A DNA stretch of 64,000 nucleotides from Vibrio galatheae (lineage in GTDB: Bacteria > Pseudomonadota > Gammaproteobacteria > Enterobacterales > Vibrionaceae), in the NCBI RefSeq assembly GCF_000967545.1, contig NZ_JXXV01000016.1, positions 124,001 to 188,000 of the forward strand, read 5' to 3'. This document shows, piece after piece, positions 38,331-46,639 of this stretch (positions are counted from its first letter, which is position 1; every line of letters starts with the position of its first letter). Made by a program: the position numbers and the translations under genes. The notes under the pieces were generated by a model. That model was given only the letters and a program-made list of their open reading frames with translations, did not search any database and had not been told where the DNA came from.

Positions 38331-38642
38331 TTATTTCACAGAAAAGCGTTTAAGTGGTGGATTTGAAGCTTCGGCTTTAGGTGTTGCATTTTCATGCTTA
38401 TCTAGACGCTGCCATTTCATTGCGCTATTGCTCTCAAAATCATTGGCATTCGCGCATATCATAAAATACTCGCCGACTTGTAAGATGGAGCCATCGGAGT
38501 AGGCTTGATCTTGGTAATAACAAACTCGCTTGCCATGATCACCAGAGTTAATCCCAACGATAGGCTTGCCCGGAGTAGTAATGATATCGGCAAATACAGG
38601 TAAGGATAGCAGCGCTAACCACAAGGCTATATAAGACTTCAT
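38331..38642 (-). CDS. DUF1496 family secreted small protein
   Basis: A 103-aa exported protein with a signal peptide (MKSYIALWLALLSLPVFA) and a YnjH/DUF1496-like core: VCYYQDQAYSDGSILQVG, with two cysteines that may pair. GGAGG precedes the ATG at 38642, which shares an ATGA overlap with the upstream PLP enzyme gene, so translation is coupled. A longer reading to 38660 lacks a ribosome site. The function is unknown. Confidence 0.75.
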   Translation of the reverse strand: MKSYIALWLALLSLPVFADIITTPGKPIVGINSGDHGKRVCYYQDQAYSDGSILQVGEYFMICANANDFESNSAMKWQRLDKHENATPKAEASNPPLKRFSVK

Positions 38643-39550
38643 TTTCGTCCTCCGAAACATTGCCCAAACTTTCGCTCATAACGTGGCAACATACTTTCAT
38701 TGCCTAATAGACCACCCTGATGTATGTAGATGATCCGCTTGTCGCGATTTTCTTTATACCATGATTGTAGACACTGCCACATCATCGGGTCGTAGAGTAG
38801 ATCAAATTCTACATCCGTTTCGATTAGCAATTGTTGCCAAATTTGGTAATCCTTTTCGTATAGCTTGGCAAAATGGTGTTTGGTTTCTAGTTCAAGTATG
38901 TCAGGGAAGTCACTCTCTCCAAGCTCTTTAAACTGCGAGATCAAGTAGTCTTTTCCCCCTACGCACGGGCATGTGAGCACGGGTATAGAATGAGCTTTGA
39001 GATAGCGATGTAAATACAGCGCTGTGGCACCTGTTCCAGCGGGAAGAGCAACGACAACTTTATTTCCAGGTTCGTATCTCGTCCAAGAGAGTATCTCACG
39101 AGCTAACTGCTCAACTCCATGTTTGGCTAAATGGGAGCGCCCACCTTCTGGTAAAAAGAGGCATGTTGAATCTGGCTGACGAATTTGGTCGATGTACTGC
39201 TGGGGATGAAGTTGATGCGCCGCGGTGGCAATGATCTGAGCCCCTAATTCTAATGCGCCTCGATAGTTACCAAGTGGTTTATCAGCTAACCACTGGGGAA
39301 TTCGGTCAACGTAAAACTCCAACTTCCAGCCTTTTATCGCGGCAAGAGCGGCTAATGAATACAACGAATTAGATTGAGCACTGCCATAACTAATTAGCGT
39401 TGTGACTTCAGGGTAGTCTTGCTCTAGCAGCGCCATAAATTTACGCGCTTTATTGCCGCTGAAATGACTATGTAGCTGATCATCTCGTTTTAGATAAAAA
39501 GGGATACCTGCGAACTGATGTTCGGTCATGGGGGTGTTGGTCAGTTTCAT
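38639..39550 (-). CDS. PLP-dependent ACC deaminase / D-cysteine desulfhydrase-like enzyme
   Basis: A 303-aa fold-type II pyridoxal-phosphate enzyme. The N-terminal FYLKRDDQLHSHFSGNKARKF segment carries the likely PLP lysine (GNKARK). A phosphate-binding LPAGTGATALYLHRYL segment and a C-terminal YIHQGGLLG motif fit the ACC deaminase/D-cysteine desulfhydrase family. It is shorter than typical DcyD (about 330 aa). Substrate cannot be fixed; D-cysteine or another small D-amino acid is plausible. It heads a three-gene minus-strand unit with DUF1496 and PPC genes. Confidence 0.8.
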   Translation of the reverse strand: MKLTNTPMTEHQFAGIPFYLKRDDQLHSHFSGNKARKFMALLEQDYPEVTTLISYGSAQSNSLYSLAALAAIKGWKLEFYVDRIPQWLADKPLGNYRGALELGAQIIATAAHQLHPQQYIDQIRQPDSTCLFLPEGGRSHLAKHGVEQLAREILSWTRYEPGNKVVVALPAGTGATALYLHRYLKAHSIPVLTCPCVGGKDYLISQFKELGESDFPDILELETKHHFAKLYEKDYQIWQQLLIETDVEFDLLYDPMMWQCLQSWYKENRDKRIIYIHQGGLLGNESMLPRYERKFGQCFGGRK

Positions 39551-39696
39551 TGGGATAGGGAGTAAATTTCGTTGCCGGCGATTTTATCGGATAGTCCCAC
39601 CAAGGTAACCAAATAGATCAAATTAACGCTGTTTTTTATATAAATAAACGCAACAGATGACTTTTTTGTTCAGTACAACTTCTGAATGAATTGGAT

Positions 39697-39727
39697 AAAA
39701 AAAGCCCAGAGCAATTGGGCTCTGGGC
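39697..39727 (-). terminator. Strong minus-strand terminator in the gap before the PLP enzyme gene
   Basis: A 9-bp perfect GC-rich stem and 6-nt loop, followed on the minus strand by seven T. There is no annotated gene on that strand immediately upstream, which is why a non-coding transcript is proposed. Confidence 0.85.
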
Positions 39728-39885
39728 GGATACAATAAACATAGGAGTTAATAAGAAAAAGCAGCGTAAATTAGTAGCCTCAGTAAGAAAACAAGTTTGA
39801 CGGCCTGTAAACTTATCGGGGCATCAGCCCCTCGAATGCTCTGCTAACTACACTTATTCAGACCGGGTGTTTCCAAAACAGTTCC
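39697..39885 (-). ncRNA. Candidate structured RNA: small RNA or terminated leader
   Basis: On the minus strand, the gene-free interval 39551-40042 holds three successive hairpins ending in a strong terminator. In RNA order they are GGGGC-TGAT-GCCCC (39831-39818), AAGTTT/AAACTT arms around a 10-nt loop (39814-39793), and GCCCAGAGC/GCTCTGGGC followed by seven U (39727-39697). No ORF with a ribosome site is present. The 5' end is only estimated. It is either a free small RNA of about 190 nt or a premature-termination leader for the PLP enzyme gene whose ATG is 147 nt beyond the terminator. I recognise no known RNA family. Confidence 0.45.
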
Positions 39886-39942
39886 AATTTTTTTAAAAAA
39901 AATAATTTCTTTGTTTCAGGTGCTTAACTACAAATGTTTGCA

Positions 39943-39959
39943 GTCTGGTCAGACCAATA
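39943..39959. promoter_or_regulatory. FadR-like operator upstream of the TetR-fadE unit
   Basis: TCTGGT-N2-GACCA matches the core of FadR operators: E. coli fadB has the same TCTGGT and GACCA half-sites at the same 2-bp spacing. It lies 84 bp before the regulator start. FadR releases DNA on binding long-chain acyl-CoA, so repression of fadE when fatty acids are absent is inferred. Confidence 0.7.
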
Positions 39960-40013
39960 ATTAAAAGTGTGATGTTAATGACTTGTTGCCTTGGTGTTTC
40001 AGATGTATATTTT

Positions 40014-40027
40014 CAAACAGTTGTTTA
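40014..40027. promoter_or_regulatory. PsrA-like operator upstream of the TetR gene
   Basis: CAAAC-AGTT-GTTTA matches the PsrA consensus (G/C)AAAC-N2-4-GTTT(G/C) except for the last base. It ends 16 bp before the start codon of the PsrA-like gene, which fits autoregulation. Confidence 0.6.
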
Positions 40028-40042
40028 ATACGAGTGATTAAA

Positions 40043-40669
40043 ATGTCGGGTAGAAACTCCACCAAAGAGAAAATTCTTGATGTAGCAGAAGCCTTGTTTG
40101 CTGAGCATGGTTTCAAAGATACCTCTCTGCGAACCATTACTAGTAAGGCGGGAGTGAATTTGGCGTCGGTTAATTATCACTTTGGTGATAAGAAAACCTT
40201 GGTTCGAGCTGTGTTGGATCGCTACTTAGAAGCGTTTATGCCTGCGGTACAAGATGCACTCATCAACCTCAATCTTAGTGATACTTATCCAATGGCAGAC
40301 GTTTTTGAATCTTTGCGCGGCCCGTTGCGTAAACTGAATGATGTCAGACCAAACGGAACCAGCCGCTTTATGCTGCTGATAGGGAGAGGGTACACAGATG
40401 TACAAGGTCACTTACGTTGGTTTATCACGACACGTTATTCAGAAACATTGTCTTTGTTTATGCAGTCAGTGATGAAAGCAAACCCTAAGTTAACTCAGGA
40501 AGAGCTGTTCTGGCGATTACACTTCACACTGGGAACATGCGTGTTCACCATGGCGTCGAGTCAGGCACTGCTTGAAATAGCCGAAAATGATTATGGAAAA
40601 GCAATGGATGCCAAATCCGTTGTTGATCAACTTATTCCATTCTTAGCAGCAGGTGTTGCTGCAGAATAG
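40043..40669 (+). CDS. TetR-family fatty-acid regulator, PsrA-like
   Basis: A 208-aa TetR repressor. The helix-turn-helix region (KILDVAEALFAEHGFKDTSL, then TSKAGVNLASVNYHFGDKKT, residues about 10-50) is nearly the same as in Pseudomonas PsrA, which senses long-chain fatty acids and controls beta-oxidation genes. The C-terminal ligand domain is less conserved. The ATG at 40043 is preferred: the open upstream part to 39983 runs through the operator. fadE follows after 63 nt on the same strand, which supports a role in fatty-acid degradation. Confidence 0.82.
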   Translation: MSGRNSTKEKILDVAEALFAEHGFKDTSLRTITSKAGVNLASVNYHFGDKKTLVRAVLDRYLEAFMPAVQDALINLNLSDTYPMADVFESLRGPLRKLNDVRPNGTSRFMLLIGRGYTDVQGHLRWFITTRYSETLSLFMQSVMKANPKLTQEELFWRLHFTLGTCVFTMASSQALLEIAENDYGKAMDAKSVVDQLIPFLAAGVAAE

Positions 40670-40732
40670 AACAAAACTAGTACCTACAAAAATAAAAATA
40701 TTGGACCAAATAGCGAACAAAAGGATCTGATT

Positions 40733-43024
40733 ATGGGCTCTCTAAGAAGAAAATGGGTAAGCGACCCGGCTTTCAAAATGTTTAAGAAAGTCCTTCCTCC
40801 ACTCTCAAGTACTGAGAAGGAAGCGATGGAAGCGGGTAGTGTATGGTGGGACGGAGAATTATTCTCAGGCCGACCTGATTTCACTAAACTGCACCAATAC
40901 CCGAAACCAACGTTATCAGCAGAAGAACAATCGTTTATGGACAACGAGTTGGAAACGCTTCTGAGTATGTTAGATGATCATAAGATCGTGAAAGAAAATC
41001 GTGATTTGCCAGCAGAAGTGTGGCAATACCTACGTAAAGAGAAGTTCTTCTCGTTGATCATTTCAAAAGAGTATGGTGGTCGTGAATTTTCTTCTCTGGC
41101 TAACTCGACGATTGTGACACGTATTGCGACGCGCAGTATTAGTGCCGCGGTATCGGTTATGGTTCCAAACTCCTTGGGTCCAGGTGAGCTGCTGTCTCAT
41201 TATGGTACACAAGAGCAAAAAGACTATTGGTTGCCCCGTTTAGCCGACGGTACGGATATCCCTTGTTTTGCGTTGACTGGCCCAGAAGCTGGCTCAGACG
41301 CTGGCGGCATTCCAGATGAAGGCATTGTTTGTTACGGCGAGCATAAGGGTGAGCAAGTACTTGGTATCCGTCTAAACTGGAACAAACGATACATCACGCT
41401 TGCACCGGTGGCGACTGTACTTGGTTTAGCATTCAAGATGTATGACCCTGACGGACTGATGGGTGATAAAAAAGAGCTTGGTATTACTTGTGCGCTAATC
41501 CCAGCTGATCACAAAGGTGTCGAGATTGGTGAGCGTCATGACCCATTGGGCCTAGCGTTCATGAATGGCCCAACTCGCGGTAAGGATGTATTCATCCCAA
41601 TGGACTGGCTGATTGGTGGCCAAGATTACGCAGGTAAAGGTTGGCGTATGTTGGTGGAATGTCTCTCAGCAGGTCGCGGCATCTCCCTTCCAGCACTGGG
41701 TACGGCAATTGGTCACCTGACTTCACGCACCACTGGCGCCTATGCGTACGTGCGTAAGCAGTTTGGTATGTCGATTGGTAAGTTTGAAGGTGTGGCAGAA
41801 TCGCTAGGTCGTATTGGCGGTTTAACGTATTTGCTTGAAGCCAGCCGAACCTTAACAACGACGTCTCTCGATCTCAAAGAAAAACCGGGCATTGTGACAG
41901 CGATTGCTAAGTACCACATGACGGAGATGGCGCGCACTATCCTAAATGATTCGATGGATATTCATTCTGGCCGCGCAATTCAGGATGGCCCGATGAACTA
42001 CTTAGCTGCACCATACTTAGGTATTCCAGTAGCGATTACTGTCGAAGGTGCCAACATTCTGACCCGTAACCTGATGATCTTTGGTCAAGGGGCAACTCGT
42101 TGTCACCCATATGTACTCAAAGAGATGGAAGCGGCCGCTAATCCTGATGAAAAACAGGGCGCGAAAGAGTTTGATGAGTTGTTGTTTAAACATATCAAAC
42201 ACGCGATGGGGAATACATTTGGTGCCTTTGGTGCCGCTTTGACAGGCTCTCGCTTCATTAAGGCTAATATGAGTGGCGCTACCCAGCATTACTATAAAGA
42301 GATGACGCGCCTAAGCCGAGCTCTTGCTGTCAGCGCTGACATCGCAATGGCAACACTAGGTGGTGACCTTAAGCGCAAAGAGATGATTTCCGCGCGTTTG
42401 GGTGATGTACTTGCTTACTTATACATGGCGTCTGCCGCTCTTAAAAAGTATGAAGATGAAGGACGTCAGCAACAAGATCTTGATTTTGTTCATTACGCTG
42501 TTCAACACTGTTTGCATAACGCAGCGCAGGCGCTTCAAGAGGCATTCACCAACTATCCGCAAAAAGCAGTGGGTCGTTTGCTGAAAGTGATTATCTTCCC
42601 GCTCGGCAATCACTACACCAAGCCAAGTGATGATTTGACGGTGAAACTAGCTGAGAGCTTAATGACACCAGGAGCACAGCGCGATCGCTTGACCAACTTG
42701 TGCTACGTAGGTAAAGACGACAATGACAGCGTTGGCCTAATGGAAGAAGCTTTCCTAGCCATGTATGGAATTAAAGGGCTAGAACGTAAACTGATGCGTG
42801 CGGCGAAAGAGGGCAAGGTAGCTCGTAAAGGGCTGTTGACTGACCGCTTAGCACAAGCGCTTGCCGCGGATGTGTTAACACAAGAAGAGGTCGACCAAAT
42901 TATCGCAGCGGATAAGCTTCGCTACAAAGCGATTCAAGTTGACCATTTCAGCCACGATTTTAGTGAGGTTCGTACCAATGGCACGCCAAAAAAGGGTAAA
43001 GCTAAGCTAAATAGTGCGGCTTAG
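40733..43024 (+). CDS. fadE: Acyl-CoA dehydrogenase FadE
   Basis: The FAD enzyme for the first step of beta-oxidation. The 763-aa product is about 50 residues shorter than E. coli FadE (814) and lacks its hydrophobic N-terminal anchor, so it is probably soluble or peripheral. Family segments include CFALTGPEAGSDAGG near residues 181-195, YAYVRKQFGMSIGKFEG near 337-353, and YHMTEMARTILNDSMDIHSGRAIQ near 394-417. AAAAGGA precedes the ATG. It sits behind a PsrA-like regulator and FadR-like operator. Confidence 0.95.
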   Translation: MGSLRRKWVSDPAFKMFKKVLPPLSSTEKEAMEAGSVWWDGELFSGRPDFTKLHQYPKPTLSAEEQSFMDNELETLLSMLDDHKIVKENRDLPAEVWQYLRKEKFFSLIISKEYGGREFSSLANSTIVTRIATRSISAAVSVMVPNSLGPGELLSHYGTQEQKDYWLPRLADGTDIPCFALTGPEAGSDAGGIPDEGIVCYGEHKGEQVLGIRLNWNKRYITLAPVATVLGLAFKMYDPDGLMGDKKELGITCALIPADHKGVEIGERHDPLGLAFMNGPTRGKDVFIPMDWLIGGQDYAGKGWRMLVECLSAGRGISLPALGTAIGHLTSRTTGAYAYVRKQFGMSIGKFEGVAESLGRIGGLTYLLEASRTLTTTSLDLKEKPGIVTAIAKYHMTEMARTILNDSMDIHSGRAIQDGPMNYLAAPYLGIPVAITVEGANILTRNLMIFGQGATRCHPYVLKEMEAAANPDEKQGAKEFDELLFKHIKHAMGNTFGAFGAALTGSRFIKANMSGATQHYYKEMTRLSRALAVSADIAMATLGGDLKRKEMISARLGDVLAYLYMASAALKKYEDEGRQQQDLDFVHYAVQHCLHNAAQALQEAFTNYPQKAVGRLLKVIIFPLGNHYTKPSDDLTVKLAESLMTPGAQRDRLTNLCYVGKDDNDSVGLMEEAFLAMYGIKGLERKLMRAAKEGKVARKGLLTDRLAQALAADVLTQEEVDQIIAADKLRYKAIQVDHFSHDFSEVRTNGTPKKGKAKLNSAA

Positions 43025-43035
43025 ATGCTTCGTGT

Positions 43036-43067
43036 TAAAAACCTCGAGCGAGCGCTCGAGGTTTTTA
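43036..43067. terminator. Bidirectional terminator between fadE and the convergent gene
   Basis: A 9-bp perfect GC-rich stem (CCTCGAGCG with CGCTCGAGG) with A and T runs on both sides. Its right end overlaps the stop codon of the minus-strand gene. Confidence 0.92.
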
Positions 43068-44099
43068 TACATGTTGGGCATACCGAACCAGCTTTTTATA
43101 TAGACCAAGCGCTATATTGTTTAGGCCTAGCTTGATCAATAAGCTACACGGGACAATATATTGCCAGTACATAGTCAGATAAATACGCTTACGTGATGAG
43201 TGATGTTTAAGCTTGTCCACAATAGTGGGAGCAATGACATAATATTGTTCGACGAGCTTTTTCCCATTTGGCGTATTCATTAAAAAACCATCTCGGTATT
43301 GTCTCAACGTCGTAAGTTCCCAACAGTTGTCCTCCAAGCCAATATATTCGCATGCTGCCGTGGTTAAGAAACAACCGCTTTCCATACATTCATTGTTTTG
43401 TCGTCTACGCGCTTGTATCAAGTGTTTGTTAGTTGCTTGTTCGAACATTTTCTTAGCGCCTGTATTTCTATACGTGCGACTTGCTAACAATATATTGTTT
43501 ACGACAAAGTGGACTCCAAATTTTTTCTCACGAGTACGCCAAAAAGATTCAAACTCACTTTTGCTGAGAGATATTGTGAATTTGGGGTAACCTGAACTCC
43601 TGTCGGGTTGTAATGTAAAATCTGGTTTTGACCCGTTTATGAACACGACCCCAATCCACGGGGAGATTTCGATTGGCTCTTCTCCTTGTGACGCAGAGAA
43701 CCAGGCGTGTTTATTGTTATTAAACTGGTAGCGAGTACCGTTATAGGTGAAAGTGTCTGGAACGAAAATACTGAGTTCGTAATTGCCACTATGCTCGTTA
43801 ACAAATCTTGTCTCTAAAACGTCGTCTCTATTGGCCAAAACATTATGCTCAAGCCCATCTTCATCTATGGTTGTTTTCCAGGCCTTAGCTCCTTGTTTTA
43901 ATCCCATTAAGGCCGAACCTTCAATAGGGAAAAGTAGAACACTTGTCTCGTCCCACACAACTTGCCATTCCGAATTCTCTAATGAGCCCGATTCACATTC
44001 CGGAATGTCATCGATTTCTTCGGCAGTACTGATACGGGCCAATGAAGCAATGGGCAGTAGCGATAACCCGGCGAGTAACCGTCTTCGAGTATTATTCAT
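43065..44099 (-). CDS. Tat-exported hypothetical protein with C-terminal CFLTTA cysteine motif
   Basis: A 344-aa protein of unknown function. It starts with a twin-arginine signal (NTRRRLLAGLSLLPIASLA). Residues about 45-210 form a beta-rich domain with no recognised family. The C-terminal ~100 residues start with a conserved-looking motif CFLTTAACEY-IGLEDNCWELTTLR-QYRD (C243, C250, C259), followed by APTIVDKLK. The motif resembles the CFI-box type C-terminal segments seen on many unrelated exported proteins. No processing enzyme gene is adjacent. The ATG has AAAAGGAT upstream. Confidence 0.6.
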   Translation of the reverse strand: MNNTRRRLLAGLSLLPIASLARISTAEEIDDIPECESGSLENSEWQVVWDETSVLLFPIEGSALMGLKQGAKAWKTTIDEDGLEHNVLANRDDVLETRFVNEHSGNYELSIFVPDTFTYNGTRYQFNNNKHAWFSASQGEEPIEISPWIGVVFINGSKPDFTLQPDRSSGYPKFTISLSKSEFESFWRTREKKFGVHFVVNNILLASRTYRNTGAKKMFEQATNKHLIQARRRQNNECMESGCFLTTAACEYIGLEDNCWELTTLRQYRDGFLMNTPNGKKLVEQYYVIAPTIVDKLKHHSSRKRIYLTMYWQYIVPCSLLIKLGLNNIALGLYKKLVRYAQHV

Positions 44100-44261
44100 T
44101 AAACTGCTATCCTTTTCGTTGTCATTGAATCAAATTAGTTATAGCTGAATAATAAGGTAACAGCTCCAACCACTTGCATTTTCGCGACATTTTTACAGAA
44201 ATTAGATGCGATCTCGAGGTGAACCTTTTATCCTAGCGGGGTTTTTTAAAGGAAGTTGAAT

Positions 44262-45464
44262 ATGATCATCAAACCTAGAATCCGTGGATTTATCTGTACC
44301 ACAACACATCCAGTGGGCTGTGAAGCTAATGTAAAAGAACAAATTGCTTACACAAAAGCACAAGGCCCAATCAAAGATGCCCCTAAGCGTGTGCTTGTTG
44401 TTGGTGCTTCAAGTGGCTACGGTCTCTCTTCTCGTATCGCTGCGGCATTTGGTGGCGGCGCTTCAACTATCGGTGTTTTCTTTGAAAAAGAAGGCACAGA
44501 GAAAAAACCGGGCACAGCAGGTTTTTACAACTCAGTTGCTTTTGAAAAGCTTGCGCGTGAAGAAGGCCTATATGCGAAAAGCCTAAACGGTGATGCTTTC
44601 TCAAACGAAGCGAAACAAAAAACAATTGACCTAATTAAGCAAGATCTCGGTCAAATCGATATGGTGGTTTATTCCCTAGCTTCTCCTGTACGTAAGTTGC
44701 CAGACACGGGTGAGTTAATCCGTTCATCTCTGAAACCAATCGGTGAAACTTACACATCAACAGCGGTTGATACCAACAAAGACGTTATCATCGAAGCAAG
44801 TGTCGAGCCAGCAACTGAAGAAGAAATCAAAGACACTGTTACCGTTATGGGTGGTGAAGATTGGGAACTTTGGATCAATGCTCTCTCTGATGCTGGTGTA
44901 TTGGCTGACGGTTGTAAGACGGTGGCATACAGCTACATTGGTACAGAGCTGACTTGGCCAATCTACTGGGATGGTGCGCTAGGCCGTGCGAAGATGGATC
45001 TAGATCGCGCAGCAGCAGCACTTAATGAAAAGCTTTCTGCAACTGGCGGTAGCGCAAATGTTGCCGTACTAAAGTCTGTTGTCACTCAAGCAAGCTCTGC
45101 TATTCCTGTTATGCCACTTTATATCGCAATGGTGTTCAAGAAGATGCGTGAAGAAGGCGTACACGAAGGTTGTATGGAGCAAATCTACCGTATGTTCAGT
45201 CAGCGCCTTTACAAAGAAGATGGCAGTGCACCTGAAGTGGATGACAAGAACCGCCTGCGTTTAGATGACTGGGAATTGCGTGAAGATATCCAGCAACATT
45301 GCCGCGATCTATGGCCTCAAATTACCTCTGAGAACCTGAAAGAACTTACCGATTACGTTGAGTATAAAGAAGAGTTCTTGAAGCTATTTGGCTTTGGCGT
45401 TGAAGGCGTAGATTACGAAGCAGACGTCAATCCAGAGATCGAAACTGATTTTGTCGCAATTTAA
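44262..45464 (+). CDS. fabV: Enoyl-ACP reductase FabV
   Basis: An NADH-dependent trans-2-enoyl-ACP reductase, last step of the fatty-acid elongation cycle. It is the triclosan-resistant type first described in Vibrio. The 400-aa product starts [17 protein letters not shown] and has the active-site Y-x8-K pair at Y235 and K244 ([10 protein letters not shown]), plus a glycine-rich nucleotide site [11 protein letters not shown] near residues 46-56. A TTG at 44256 is also open, but AAGGAAG fits the ATG at 44262. Confidence 0.97.
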   Translation: MIIKPRIRGFICTTTHPVGCEANVKEQIAYTKAQGPIKDAPKRVLVVGASSGYGLSSRIAAAFGGGASTIGVFFEKEGTEKKPGTAGFYNSVAFEKLAREEGLYAKSLNGDAFSNEAKQKTIDLIKQDLGQIDMVVYSLASPVRKLPDTGELIRSSLKPIGETYTSTAVDTNKDVIIEASVEPATEEEIKDTVTVMGGEDWELWINALSDAGVLADGCKTVAYSYIGTELTWPIYWDGALGRAKMDLDRAAAALNEKLSATGGSANVAVLKSVVTQASSAIPVMPLYIAMVFKKMREEGVHEGCMEQIYRMFSQRLYKEDGSAPEVDDKNRLRLDDWELREDIQQHCRDLWPQITSENLKELTDYVEYKEEFLKLFGFGVEGVDYEADVNPEIETDFVAI

Positions 45465-45486
45465 GTTGCGCTATTAAGTTGATAAC

Positions 45487-45517
45487 AAAAATCCGGCGTT
45501 AAAACGCCGGATTTTTT
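45487..45517. terminator. Bidirectional terminator between fabV and xthA
   Basis: A 13-bp perfect stem (AAAATCCGGCGTT with AACGCCGGATTTT), short AA loop, and flanking A and T runs. Confidence 0.93.
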
Positions 45518-45554
45518 GTGTCTAAAAGACTGTTCGGTTTGTCCGTCTTGATTT

Positions 45555-46361
45555 TTACTTAAACGTTGACCAAATCGGTGCGTGGTCAGAGGGCTTTTCA
45601 ATACCACGAAGTTCGTAATCGATATCTGACTCAACACACTTCTCAGCCAGTTTTGGCGTTGCCAGCACCACGTCGATACGTAGTCCACGGTTGTCGTCGA
45701 AGCCACGAGAGCGGTAATCAAACCATGAAAAACGATCGTTAACCTCTGGGTGAAGTTGACGGAAGGTATCGACAAAGCCCCAATCAAGCAGTGTTTTCAA
45801 CCATTCACGTTCTTCCGGTTGGAAAGAACATTTACCTGTTTTCAACCAACGTTTACGGTTTGGCTCTCCAATACCGATATCTGCATCGATAGGGCTGATA
45901 TTGATATCCCCCATCACTATGAGCTGCTCATCGTTATTATGATGTTCATTCAAATAGCTCATCAGATCTTTATAGAACTGGCGCTTATAAGGATATTTGG
46001 TCTCGTGAGCAATATTATCGCCTTGAGGGAAGTAGCCATTTAATACCGTAACTTTTTCACCGTTGTCATCCTCTAACGTCACCATGATCATACGCTTTTG
46101 ATGATCTTCGTTATCGGTTGGAAAGCCTTTTTGAACCGAAATGGGTTCTTTCTTACACAACATAGCGACGCCATAGTGCGCCTTCTGGCCATGGAAGTAG
46201 ACCTTGTAACCCATGGCTTCAACATCTTCGATGGGGAAAGCTTCATCGTGCACTTTGATTTCTTGCAAACCAATCACATCCGGTTGATGCTTATCGATCA
46301 CGGCTTGTAGTTGATGAAGGCGGGCACGAAGACCGTTGATATTGAAAGAGATGACTTTCAT
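45555..46361 (-). CDS. xthA: Exonuclease III
   Basis: The main apurinic/apyrimidinic endonuclease and 3' repair diesterase. The 268-aa product equals the E. coli length. It has [14 protein letters not shown] at the start, the catalytic LQEIK near residues 31-35, GDINISP in the middle, and the closing SDHAPIW motif. AAGGA lies 6 nt before the ATG at 46361. An 18-codon upstream extension is open but lacks a ribosome site. Confidence 0.97.
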   Translation of the reverse strand: MKVISFNINGLRARLHQLQAVIDKHQPDVIGLQEIKVHDEAFPIEDVEAMGYKVYFHGQKAHYGVAMLCKKEPISVQKGFPTDNEDHQKRMIMVTLEDDNGEKVTVLNGYFPQGDNIAHETKYPYKRQFYKDLMSYLNEHHNNDEQLIVMGDINISPIDADIGIGEPNRKRWLKTGKCSFQPEEREWLKTLLDWGFVDTFRQLHPEVNDRFSWFDYRSRGFDDNRGLRIDVVLATPKLAEKCVESDIDYELRGIEKPSDHAPIWSTFK

Positions 46362-46639
46362 TTCAATTCCTTGATTTTGGCTGTTGGTATTTAGATTGCC
46401 TAATACTATACCCAACTCATTTTAGAATGCGAGACTGGTTGGTATACCTAGCGTAACATTCTTTCGTGTAGCGCTGGAGCATTTGAATAGATTGAAGTGC
46501 TGAGGTAAGTATGGGCGCGTGGTTATCTCGCGTTAGTAACAATTTTTTAAACTTTCGATTGATATCTACTTTATTTATGTTGTAATTCACTGATACCTAC
46601 GTTAATTCAAAAACACCGAGTTTGCTAAAAGGATGTATT

